From DASPXK01 sp035637315 (lineage in GTDB: Bacteria > Chloroflexota > UBA6077 > JACCZL01), in assembly GCA_035637315.1 (NCBI GenBank), contig DASPXK010000403.1, forward strand, positions 1 through 18,542: a DNA stretch of 18,542 nt, given 5' to 3'. This document shows, in pieces, positions 1 to 5,733 of this stretch. Positions within the stretch are counted from its first letter, which is position 1. Each line of letters opens with the position of its first letter. Made by a program: the position numbers and the translations under genes. Below the pieces are notes generated by a model, which had not been told where the DNA came from, made no database searches, and saw nothing but the letters and a program-made list of their open reading frames with translations.

Positions 1-467
1 AGCCTGAGGATGTGGGCCAGTTCGCGGCAGGCTTGCCAGCGGCTCTCATATGGCATCTCGACCGCCTCGAACGAGTGGGCCGCTCCCCCTGCGCCGATCC
101 CGGCGATGATCCGGTTGCCGCAGACATCGGCCAGCGAGCCGAACAACTGGCTGACGACGAGCGGGTGGCGGAACGGGACGAGTGTGCCCGTGCCGAGGAC
201 CATCCGCCGGGTCAGCATGCCGACGGCGGTCAGGGCGATGAACGGATCGACGAAGCGGCGGCTCTGACCCTCGAAGGCGTGCGGATGAAAGTTGATGTGA
301 TCTCGCACCCAGACGCTGCGGTAGCCCAGCTCCTCGAGCCTGGGCGAGAAACCAAACAGGCGTTCCCAGCGCGACTCGTCGCCGAAGGGCGGCAGCAGCA
401 CGCCCACCCGGGTGCCCTGGCCGGGCCTCAGGTCCACCGCCTCGCCACGGGCCACGCCCAGCGTCAA
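1..467 (-). CDS. Luciferase-like (LLM class) flavin/F420-dependent oxidoreductase, N-terminal part
   Basis: The first 155 or so residues of a luciferase-like monooxygenase-fold protein are visible; the rest lies beyond the left edge. Seen: a beta strand reading RVGVLLPPFGD, then GYRSVWVRDHINFHPH, FVDPFIALTAVGMLTRRMVLGTGTLVPFRHPL, and RIIAGIGAGGAAHSFEA, the usual LLM order of strand 1, the VRDH loop, the LGTGT strand and the GIGAG phosphate-binding loop. It is clearly paralogous to the complete LLM gene at 1601-2611. The likely start is the TTG at 467-465, which overlaps the TGA of the upstream alpha/beta hydrolase (TTGA), implying translational coupling; in-frame GTG codons a little further in (for example at 455) are alternatives. 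Family members oxidise diverse organic substrates using reduced FMN or F420. The substrate and the cofactor choice cannot be read here. Confidence 0.85.
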   Translation of the reverse strand, partial: MTLGVARGEAVDLRPGQGTRVGVLLPPFGDESRWERLFGFSPRLEELGYRSVWVRDHINFHPHAFEGQSRRFVDPFIALTAVGMLTRRMVLGTGTLVPFRHPLVVSQLFGSLADVCGNRIIAGIGAGGAAHSFEAVEMPYESRWQACRELAHILR

Positions 468-1432
468 CCCGCTGTGATCCGGGGGCGAGGCTTCTCCAGG
501 AAGACGATCTCCTCGGTCAGGCGCGCCTCTCGACTCTCGATCGGGCTGTACTTGAGGTAGCGGTCGTACCAGTCGACGATCTGGGGCATCAGGGCCGAAA
601 AGTTCTCGGTGTACGACCGATAGTGGCTGGTCTCGGTCTGGCGGATCAGCTTCTTCGGAGGCCCGGCCCGCTCGTACAGGGCCAGCGCATGGTCCTCGGG
701 CGTCACCACGTCGTCCTCCACGCTGGTGATCAGCAGCGCGCGCGGACTGATCCGATCGACGACGTCGATCGGGCGGTAGCGCATGATGTAGTCGGCACTC
801 CGCAGGAAGAAGTCGCGCTCGATTCGTGCGTCGACGTCTTTCTTGTGATCAACCACCTTCCGCTCTGGCGTAGCGACCATCAGGTCCTCGCGCGGGTCAA
901 CCTTCTCGCCCGTACCCTCCAGGACCCAACGGCGGCGGTCCTCCTCGATCCGGCGGAGATAGTCGACCCACTCATATTCGCGCCGCATCTGGTGCAGCCA
1001 ATCGGCGCCGTCGGCGACGACCGACTGGGCGACGACGCACCCCAGCCGCTTGTCAACGCCGGCGGCCAGGATGGCGTTGCCGCCGCCCGTCCCGCCGATC
1101 CCGAACGACCCGATCCGCCGCGGGTTCACTTCAGGCCGCGTCTCGAGATACGTGACCGCGTTGAGCAGATCGTCTAGCTGCCATTCAGGCTTGACCCAGC
1201 CGCGCTCGCCCTCGCTGTTCCCGAAGCCTCGGTAGTCGAACGCCAGCACCGCGTAGCCCGCCTCGGTGAGGCCCTCGTGCCAGGGGACGTAGCTCCTGGC
1301 GTCGGCCAGGCCCAACCAGCCAGGCGGGTGGACCAGCGCCGGCAGCGGCTCGGCGGCTGGCCGGTCAGGCAGCCGCAGCAGCCCACACAGCCTGACTCCG
1401 TCGCTGAAGAACTCGACCTGCTCGGTCTTCAT
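464..1432 (-). CDS. Alpha/beta hydrolase (S9/X-Pro dipeptidyl-peptidase-like) with altered nucleophile elbow
   Basis: A 322-residue alpha/beta-hydrolase-fold protein. Seen: oxyanion-side strand with HPPGWLG near 35-41, the DYRGFGNSEG loop at 66-75, a nucleophile-elbow region RRIGSFGIGGTGGGNAI at 105-121, the acid loop LLITSVEDDVVTP at 233-244 (D240/D241) and a C-terminal His in ETSHYRSY (H270). The odd point is the elbow: the family pattern G-x-Ser-x-G is read here as G-I-G-G-T-G-G, with no serine, so Thr115 or no residue at all would be the nucleophile. The ATG at 1432 is chosen over an in-frame GTG at 1450 because AAAGAGG lies 8 bases upstream of it. It is flanked by two LLM oxidoreductases and overlaps the start of the second, so the three probably form one transcript. 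Hydrolysis of an ester, amide or lactone is the family expectation; the substrate is unknown. Confidence 0.85.
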   Translation of the reverse strand: MKTEQVEFFSDGVRLCGLLRLPDRPAAEPLPALVHPPGWLGLADARSYVPWHEGLTEAGYAVLAFDYRGFGNSEGERGWVKPEWQLDDLLNAVTYLETRPEVNPRRIGSFGIGGTGGGNAILAAGVDKRLGCVVAQSVVADGADWLHQMRREYEWVDYLRRIEEDRRRWVLEGTGEKVDPREDLMVATPERKVVDHKKDVDARIERDFFLRSADYIMRYRPIDVVDRISPRALLITSVEDDVVTPEDHALALYERAGPPKKLIRQTETSHYRSYTENFSALMPQIVDWYDRYLKYSPIESREARLTEEIVFLEKPRPRITAG

Positions 1433-1494
1433 GACCCCAACCTCTTTCACAATGGAACGCGCCGAGGCTCCCCATCCTCATCCTGAGCCCCTTC

Positions 1495-1566
1495 TTGTCA
1501 TCCTGAGCGCAGCGAAGGATCTCATGCTCCTCACCATGAGATTCGTCGCTCGGCTCAGAATGACAA
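1495..1566. repeat. Imperfect 32-bp inverted repeat (hairpin) between two operon genes
   Basis: Left arm 1495-1526 and right arm 1535-1566 are reverse complements over 32 positions with about six mismatches, around an 8-base loop at 1527-1534. Each arm starts TTGTCAT, continues CTGAGC and ends ATCTCATG at the loop. The element occupies most of the gap between the LLM gene (stop at 1601) and the alpha/beta hydrolase. Similar TCATCCTGAGC-type palindromes are, to my knowledge, dispersed intergenic repeats in several high-GC environmental genomes. In the transcript it would fold into a long stem and could cause attenuation or protect mRNA ends. It has no terminal T-tract on the minus strand, so it is not a typical terminator. 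Confidence 0.75.
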
Positions 1567-1600
1567 AAGGGCTCTACGCCTCTGCGGTGAATCCTCGCCT

Positions 1601-2611
1601 CTAAGCGGCGGCTTCGCGGTCGCCGCGCCGCAGGGCCGGCAGGACTTCCTCGCCGAGGATCGCCACACACTCATCCCACTCGGCAAAGCGGAATCGTAGG
1701 TCGTACACGATGTGGCTGAGGCCGGCCCGATGGTACTTCCTGGTCTCGTCGACGATGTCGTCGGTAGGCCCGGCGATGAGTGCCCCCTCGAGGTCCTCGG
1801 GCGTGTTCCAGCCGCCCGACTCCGGCAGGACCCAGTCCTTGACGCCGGTCCTGAGCATCTCCTGCCAGTTCACCTTCGAGAGCCCTTCCTCGCGCGTCCG
1901 CCCGGGGCTGGTGATCGGGATCGCGGCTGCCGTCGGGACCGGCTTACCAGCCTCGGCTGCCAGCGCCCGCAAACGCTCGACACGCTTCTGGAACGTCCTG
2001 ATGGTGATTCGGCCGGGCATCCAGCCCTCGCAGTACTCCACCGCCCGGCGGAGCGAGGCGATCGAGTTGCCGCAGTACCAGATCGGGATGCTGCCTGGCC
2101 CCGACGGCGAGGGGTGAAGGTCTACGTCGTCGAACGAATAGTACTTGCCCTCGAAGCTGACCTCCTCGCCGGACCAGACGGCGCGCATAACGGCGACCTG
2201 CTCCCGGAGCAGCTCTTTGCGGTCGATGCCGACCTGGCCGGCGGCCTGGAACTCGTGGTCGAAGGTGCCGATCCCAAAGCCTGCGATCACGCGTCCTGCG
2301 CCGGCCAGGTGCTCCAGTGAGCTGAGCAGCAGCGCAGAGTGGATCGGGTGGCGATAGGGGATCAGGGAGCCAGTGCCCAGGATGATCTTCTCGGTCACGC
2401 CCGCGACCAGGCCGAGCGTGACCATCGGTTCGACGTGGGTCCGGTCCTGCGGCTCCATGTGATGCGGGTGGAAGATGAGGTGGTCCCTGACCCAGATCGA
2501 GTCAAACCCGTGCCGCTCGGCGCTCCGAGCGGCCTTGATCACGCTCTGGCGGGAGGCGTGCTCCCCGAAATGCGGCAGCAGCAGGCCGTACCGCCGCGTC
2601 GTATCTCCCAT
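1601..2611 (-). CDS. Luciferase-like (LLM class) flavin/F420-dependent oxidoreductase
   Basis: A 336-residue protein with the full LLM TIM-barrel pattern: RRYGLLLPHFGEH at the N terminus, GFDSIWVRDHLIFHPH, LGTGSLIPYRHPI, RVIAGFGIGTFDHEF, LREQVAVMRAVWSGEEVSF, SIPIWYCGNS, and a C-terminal helix region FAEWDECVAILGEEVLPAL. Length is normal for the family. The ATG at 2611 is preceded by a strong ribosome binding site (GGGAGAGG, 3-4 bases away); the frame stays open upstream, but that part lies antisense to the divergent M20 gene and is not credible. It is the first gene of a minus-strand group with the alpha/beta hydrolase and a second LLM. Family members are two-component monooxygenases or F420-dependent dehydrogenases acting on small organic molecules. 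Which one applies here cannot be decided from sequence alone. Confidence 0.9.
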   Translation of the reverse strand: MGDTTRRYGLLLPHFGEHASRQSVIKAARSAERHGFDSIWVRDHLIFHPHHMEPQDRTHVEPMVTLGLVAGVTEKIILGTGSLIPYRHPIHSALLLSSLEHLAGAGRVIAGFGIGTFDHEFQAAGQVGIDRKELLREQVAVMRAVWSGEEVSFEGKYYSFDDVDLHPSPSGPGSIPIWYCGNSIASLRRAVEYCEGWMPGRITIRTFQKRVERLRALAAEAGKPVPTAAAIPITSPGRTREEGLSKVNWQEMLRTGVKDWVLPESGGWNTPEDLEGALIAGPTDDIVDETRKYHRAGLSHIVYDLRFRFAEWDECVAILGEEVLPALRRGDREAAA

Positions 2612-2622
2612 CCGCCTCTCCC

Positions 2623-2651
2623 TGGAACCGACAAATTGCATGCAATATACT
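2623..2651 (+). promoter_or_regulatory. Promoter for the M20 gene, probably giving a leaderless mRNA
   Basis: TATACT at 2646-2651 is a good -10 box, with a weak -35 (TGGAAC, 2623-2628) 17 bases upstream. The M20 ATG lies only 9 bases beyond the -10 box and has no Shine-Dalgarno sequence, so transcription would start at or within about 3 bases of the start codon. The same geometry is found for the LysR gene at 15757. Confidence 0.5.
2635..2646. promoter_or_regulatory. Perfect 12-bp palindrome ATTGCATGCAAT in the divergent promoter region
   Basis: The palindrome sits in the 49-bp gap between the divergent LLM (minus) and M20 (plus) genes and touches the -10 boxes of both directions. A symmetric site in this place is what a dimeric repressor or activator controlling both transcription units would need. 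No regulator gene lies next to it. Confidence 0.45.
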
Positions 2652-2672
2652 GCACGCACCATGGGGCCGCAA
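2644..2672 (-). promoter_or_regulatory. Candidate promoter for the LLM-hydrolase-LLM operon
   Basis: On the minus strand TATATT (2649-2644) is a near-consensus -10 and TTGCGG (2672-2667) is a partial -35 at 17-base spacing. It overlaps the M20 start region and the palindrome at 2635-2646, so the two divergent units probably compete or are co-regulated. The leader would be about 25 bases and includes the GGGAGAGG ribosome binding site. Confidence 0.35.
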
Positions 2673-3866
2673 GCTGTGCCGCTCGAGGAGCGCCTGGACG
2701 AGGAGTACCTCGTCCAGTGGCTGAGCCGGCTGCTCACGGTCCCGACCGAGGTGCCACTTGGCCCGAACACGCTGATCGAGCCGGACGACCCGAAGCTGGC
2801 CCACTATGTCCAGGGCGTCGTGCGACCGGAGCTTCGACGCCTGGGCATCCACGACCTCGTCGACGCCGGACGGAACAACCTGGTCGCCCGAATCGGCCGC
2901 GGCGCCAGCGAGCGCTCGCTGCTGTTGATGGTCTACACGGTCAGCCAGCACCACAACTTGATGGACGACCCCTTCTCGGGCAAGATCGCCAATGGCCGAG
3001 CGTGGGGCTTCGACGAGCCGTGTGCCTTCGGCCAGGGGGCCAGTCAGAACAAAGTCCACATGGCGGCCATGCTGGCGGTGCTCAAGCTGCTCCGCGACGA
3101 GCAGTTCGCCCTGGACGGTCGCCTGTACTTCGGGATCAACAATGAGGGACGGAGCAGCCACGCCTGCTCGCAGCTGATCCTCGGGTCGATCGACCAGAGG
3201 CCAGAGGCGGCGGTGCTGCTGACTAAGACCGAGATGGGAATCCAACTGGGCAACCGCGGCCGGGTCGACGCGGTCGTCACCGTGCGCGGAAAGGCAACCC
3301 ATTCGAGTCGACCCCACCTCGGGCTGAGCGCGGTCGACGGCGCGAACGAAGCGATCAACCGCGTCAAGCGACTCGATCTGCGGGGCAGCCACCCGACCCT
3401 GGGTGGCCAGCACGCGGTAGTCTACCAGGTGACGTACGCCCCGATGGCGCCCCACACTTTGCCCGAGACGGCCCGCCTTCTGATCGACCGTCGGCTGCTG
3501 CCGGGCGACGACCCGGACGAGGCGGTTGACGAGATTCGATCCGCCATCGGCGACCTGGCGCCGTACGAAGTGACAGTCGAGCGAGGGGTGTGCATGCTGC
3601 CCTCGCTGGTCGAGCCTGACGCGCCGATCGTTCAGCAGCTTCAGGCGGCTCATCGCGCGGTGCTCGGCCACGAAGCTCGCACCTTTTACAGCATCGGCAC
3701 CTACGACGCCGGCGGGCCAAGCTCAGCCGGCGTCCCGACCGTCATGTTTGGCGCCAGCGGCGGCGACTGGCCGCTCGGGATCGACTTCGTCCCCCTCTCG
3801 CACGCCTTTGCTGAAGCCCGGATCATCGCCCGCCTCGTTGTGGACACTTTGGGCGGTGGGCGGTAA
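2661..3866 (+). CDS. M20-family (peptidase/amidohydrolase-like) protein with a rewritten metal site
   Basis: A 401-residue protein with the M20 two-domain layout: a catalytic segment with DPFSGKIANGRAWG (103-116) and GQGASQNKVHMAAML (124-138), the dimerisation domain with VRGKATHSSRPHLGLSA (208-224), then the catalytic domain resumed with TYDAGGPSSAGVPTVMFG (347-364) and LSHAFAEARIIARLV (379-393). The fold match is clear, but usual metal and catalytic residues are absent. The HxD motif is replaced by SQHHNLMDD, the bridging Asp of GxGASDxKG by Gln129, and the DEE motif by NNE (160-162). H214, D349 and H381 remain. The start at 2661 is chosen because upstream in-frame codons lie antisense in the LLM gene and a -10 box sits just before this ATG. 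Function could be hydrolysis of an amide with altered chemistry, or non-enzymatic. Confidence 0.8.
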   Translation: MGPQAVPLEERLDEEYLVQWLSRLLTVPTEVPLGPNTLIEPDDPKLAHYVQGVVRPELRRLGIHDLVDAGRNNLVARIGRGASERSLLLMVYTVSQHHNLMDDPFSGKIANGRAWGFDEPCAFGQGASQNKVHMAAMLAVLKLLRDEQFALDGRLYFGINNEGRSSHACSQLILGSIDQRPEAAVLLTKTEMGIQLGNRGRVDAVVTVRGKATHSSRPHLGLSAVDGANEAINRVKRLDLRGSHPTLGGQHAVVYQVTYAPMAPHTLPETARLLIDRRLLPGDDPDEAVDEIRSAIGDLAPYEVTVERGVCMLPSLVEPDAPIVQQLQAAHRAVLGHEARTFYSIGTYDAGGPSSAGVPTVMFGASGGDWPLGIDFVPLSHAFAEARIIARLVVDTLGGGR

Positions 3867-3875
3867 GTGCTCTAA

Positions 3876-3916
3876 CGAGCTTTGTCCGAAAAGACCCAGC
3901 TGCCCCAAAAAGCTCG
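3876..3916. terminator. Possible bidirectional terminator hairpin between convergent genes
   Basis: CGAGCTTT (3876-3883) pairs with AAAGCTCG (3909-3916), an 8-bp stem with a 25-base loop. It lies between the convergent M20 (+) and ribbon-helix-helix (-) genes. The large loop and the absence of a long T-run make this a weak call. Confidence 0.3.
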
Positions 3917-3951
3917 GTCGGTAGCGACGGGAAGCGCAGCGCGTCCGCCTT

Positions 3952-4272
3952 TCACGAGGCAGGGGTGAGTTGGACGACTGAGCCAGCAGTCTGCGCCTCT
4001 GTCCCATGATGGGCATAGGTCAACTCAAACCGCCCTGGCCCGCTGATCGTGCCTGTCCACGGCCCTATGGAGGGCCGCCTTTCCGGGCCGTGAGCGAGAT
4101 AGCTCGCGAGCGCTTCCCGCACCACCCGCGAGAGCGTCGTGTGCCGGCTCTCGGCGATGCTCTGTAGCTCATCCGCCTCATCGGCAGAGAGGCGGACCGA
4201 CACAACGACCCCGGCACGCGGCTTCCGCTCCACTTCGATCACGTCGCCTAGTTCAATGTCGTCGGGTCCCAT
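3952..4272 (-). CDS. Ribbon-helix-helix (CopG/MetJ-Arc type) protein, probable antitoxin
   Basis: A 106-residue protein. Residues about 20-60 read VVVSVRLSADEADELQSIAE, then TTLSRVVREALASYLA, which is the beta-strand/helix/helix pattern of CopG-type DNA-binding antitoxins. The C-terminal half (GPWTGTISGPGRFELTYAHH) is unrecognised and could be the toxin-binding tail. The ATG at 4272 is preceded by GAGAGGGG. The gene lies 49 bp downstream of the BrnT-like gene on the same strand, the toxin-first order known for BrnT-BrnA. A GTATAC palindrome lies just upstream of the gene and a second copy upstream of the toxin, consistent with autoregulation. Pairing with the toxin is inferred from order and folds. 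Confidence 0.75.
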   Translation of the reverse strand: MGPDDIELGDVIEVERKPRAGVVVSVRLSADEADELQSIAESRHTTLSRVVREALASYLAHGPERRPSIGPWTGTISGPGRFELTYAHHGTEAQTAGSVVQLTPAS

Positions 4273-4297
4273 ACTCACCCCTCTCGGACGTAGTGTA

Positions 4298-4306
4298 AGT
4301 ATACAT
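4298..4306. promoter_or_regulatory. GTATAC-centred operator/-10 element upstream of the antitoxin gene
   Basis: The 9-mer AGTATACAT occurs here, and its exact reverse complement occurs at 4645-4653 upstream of the toxin. On the minus strand it reads TATACT, a good -10 box about 25 bases before the antitoxin ATG. It may be both a promoter element and a binding site for the ribbon-helix-helix protein. Confidence 0.4.
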
Positions 4307-4321
4307 TCGAACGCCCGTTCC

Positions 4322-4624
4322 CTATCGAGTGGGACGGCCAGTGCGGGCTGCATCATAGCGCGCGCGCTCGTCCTTTGACGAGTCCCACGCGGTGGTCGGT
4401 CTCCAGACCTCCTCTACTCCAGTCGGACTCAGAGGGACCGTGAGCAGACGCCCGCCGAACGTCGGCCCGATCATAATGGCCGGGGCTTGGCGCCCCTTCT
4501 TGTTTCGCAGAAAGACCGGCTCTCCGTCAAGCACTTGCCGCATCTCGGCTTCGGCGACGCCATGCCTGGCTGCCTCATCCGCATTCCAATCGTCGATCTG
4601 GAGATCGTAAACCCGAATGCGCAC
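4322..4624 (-). CDS. BrnT-like toxin of a type II toxin-antitoxin pair
   Basis: A 100-residue protein. Seen: an N-terminal strand MRIRVYDLQIDDW, a helix with AARHGVAEAEMRQVLDGEP, then PVFLRNKKGR, MIGPTFGGRLLTVPLSPTG and the end EVWRPTTAWDSSKDERARYD. This helix (HGV..E...VL) followed by strands, a G-R-L-L core and a C-terminal TAW/SKxE..RY helix matches BrnT-like small RNases of the RelE superfamily; the exact subfamily is uncertain. The start is a GTG at 4624, preceded by GGGGTGG. The downstream gene codes for a ribbon-helix-helix protein on the same strand, giving a toxin-antitoxin arrangement. The usual role would be mRNA cleavage that stops translation, relieved by the antitoxin. The alternative is an unrelated small DUF with the same context. 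Confidence 0.65.
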   Translation of the reverse strand: MRIRVYDLQIDDWNADEAARHGVAEAEMRQVLDGEPVFLRNKKGRQAPAIMIGPTFGGRLLTVPLSPTGVEEVWRPTTAWDSSKDERARYDAARTGRPTR

Positions 4625-4653
4625 GTGCCACCCCGCCGTCTACGATGTATACT
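4625..4653 (+). promoter_or_regulatory. Promoter and palindromic element between the toxin and the DUF6941-like gene
   Basis: On the plus strand GTGCCA (4625-4630) and TATACT (4648-4653) at 17-base spacing resemble -35 and -10 boxes for the gene starting at 4696. The -10 overlaps ATGTATACT (4645-4653), whose centre GTATAC is palindromic and which matches, inverted, the element at 4298-4306. On the minus strand it gives TATACA ahead of the toxin, so one element may serve both directions. Confidence 0.4.
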
Positions 4654-4695
4654 CCGTAAACAAAATGTGGGCCCCGAATGGGGTGAGTGGTAAAG

Positions 4696-5181
4696 ATGAG
4701 CGGAGACAATCAGGACATCCGGGTAGACATGGAGGCGCTGAACGCGCCGACGGTTGACTTCTTCATCCTCGCAGACCACGCCGAGGCCGTCAATGGGAAG
4801 CTCTATCTGATGGGTGGGGGCTGGGATCGGATCTTCGTATCCGACTTCAATAAGTCAGTAGACATCGCATTCGCCCTTGGCGTGCTTGTGCCCTGGAACG
4901 CGACGAACATGCGCCACACGATCCAGATCACCATTGAAGACTTGGACCGCAAGCAGCCAGTCCCCTTCAACCTCAGCGCGGGATTCGTCACCGGGCGACC
5001 GCCATCCATCACCGAGGGGGAGACGCAGCGCGCTCTGCTAGCGCTGTCCGATGTGTCGGTGAAGTTTGATGAGCCAGGTGCGTACCAAGCAATTGCGCGA
5101 ATCGTCGGCGGGCATGAGCGGCGTGTCGAGTTCCGCCTGGTGGCCCTACCGACGGTCCAGATTCAAGCGCCCAAAGGGTAG
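4696..5181 (+). CDS. DUF6941-like protein of unknown function
   Basis: A 161-residue soluble protein. The segment after residue 15 reads NAPTVDFFILADHAEAVNGK followed by LYLMGGGWDRI, then ALGVLVPWNATNMRHTIQIT and later DEPGAYQAIARI. This matches my memory of DUF6941 proteins, which carry an ADHAE...GKLY..GGGWD signature and a beta-sandwich-like pattern ending in a ligand-binding-looking domain. No function is established for them that I know of. The ATG at 4696 is chosen because GGGGTGAG stands 8 bases upstream; a GTG three codons earlier is possible. The gene runs away from the toxin-antitoxin pair and shares its promoter region, and the three genes together form the accessory module bracketed by M20 sequence. 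Confidence 0.7.
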   Translation: MSGDNQDIRVDMEALNAPTVDFFILADHAEAVNGKLYLMGGGWDRIFVSDFNKSVDIAFALGVLVPWNATNMRHTIQITIEDLDRKQPVPFNLSAGFVTGRPPSITEGETQRALLALSDVSVKFDEPGAYQAIARIVGGHERRVEFRLVALPTVQIQAPKG

Positions 5182-5202
5182 GTGCCACCTACTCCATGAT
5201 GA

Positions 5203-5310
5203 CGCGGCGACTGGCCGCTCGGGATCGACTTCGTCCCCCTCTCGCACGCTTTCGCCGAAGCGCACGTCATCGCCCGCCTGGTGGTGGACACTTTGGGGCC
5301 CGAGGCCTAG
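5203..5310 (+). pseudogene. Orphan 3' end of a second M20-family gene
   Basis: From 5204 to about 5297 the sequence repeats 3760-3853, the 3' end of the complete M20 gene. The first 46 bases are identical and the frame is kept, ending GIDFVPLSHAFAEAHVIARL and then a TAG stop at 5308-5310. Differences after the identical block are mostly synonymous (seven codons) with two replacements (R to H, I to V), so this copy came from a paralogue that was once under selection, not from recent noise. An in-frame TGA at 5200-5202 closes it off at the left, and no start codon is available. It is a remnant of about 35 codons, directly after the DUF6941-like gene. Confidence 0.8.
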
Positions 5311-5733
5311 ACTGGGCTGGGGCGAGATGCCGGAGCGTGGCCGCCCGAGCCACGGTGCGCTTAGAGGCCCCGCCGACGTGCCGTGGCTTCGAGTGGGGCG
5401 GACACGTCTGGGTGTCGCACGTCGTCACAGCTGCGGATCCTGACCTGCCGAAGGCGCTTGCCCGCGCCTTCGAGCCGTCGCGCCGGCGAGCCCTCACCCC
5501 CTCCCCCTCTCCCAAGTTTGGGAGAGGGGGCCGGGGGGTGAGGGCTGCCCAGCGCACCCAAGACCGTGCGCGTGATGGAGCGCTCCGAGCGCGAGGTGAT
5601 ATCCTAGGTTGCCGCGTTACCGGGGCCAATGGGCGGGCAGCGCTTCGTCGGGCCCGCGCTGGCGTGTACTATAGGGCCAGTGGTGATGGCGCTCGGCCGG
5701 GAGGCGGGTGCCACCAGGTGAGGGAGGTGGCCC
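5311..5733. other. Gene-poor interval of about 420 bp
   Basis: No credible gene was found. The left half contains a stretch in plus frame 3 (about 5340-5490, with GFEWGGHVWVSHVVTAADPD) that looks protein-like, has no identifiable start and runs into the hairpin repeat at 5490-5545; it may be a further gene remnant. Near the right end TACTAT (5667-5672) could be a -10 box for the VOC gene, but no good -35 is visible. Confidence 0.4.
5490..5545. repeat. Dispersed G/C-rich hairpin repeat, copy 1 (nested 11-bp and 13-bp arms)
   Basis: Inner arms CCCCCTCTCCCAA (5503-5515) and TTGGGAGAGGGGG (5518-5530) enclose a 2-base loop; outer arms GCCCTCACCCC (5490-5500) and GGGGTGAGGGC (5535-5545) extend the stem. 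Shorter relatives occur at 12731-12790 and 15622-15660. This copy is the most complete palindrome of the three. Confidence 0.8.

Noticed and set aside
2612..2770. Upstream extension of the first LLM gene
   Set aside because: It runs antisense through the M20 start and promoter; the ATG at 2611 has a strong ribosome binding site.
2502..3671. Long minus-strand open frame (about 389 codons) opposite the M20 gene
   Set aside because: It is the antisense of a gene with clear M20 motifs, has a composition typical of GC-rich shadows and no recognisable domain.
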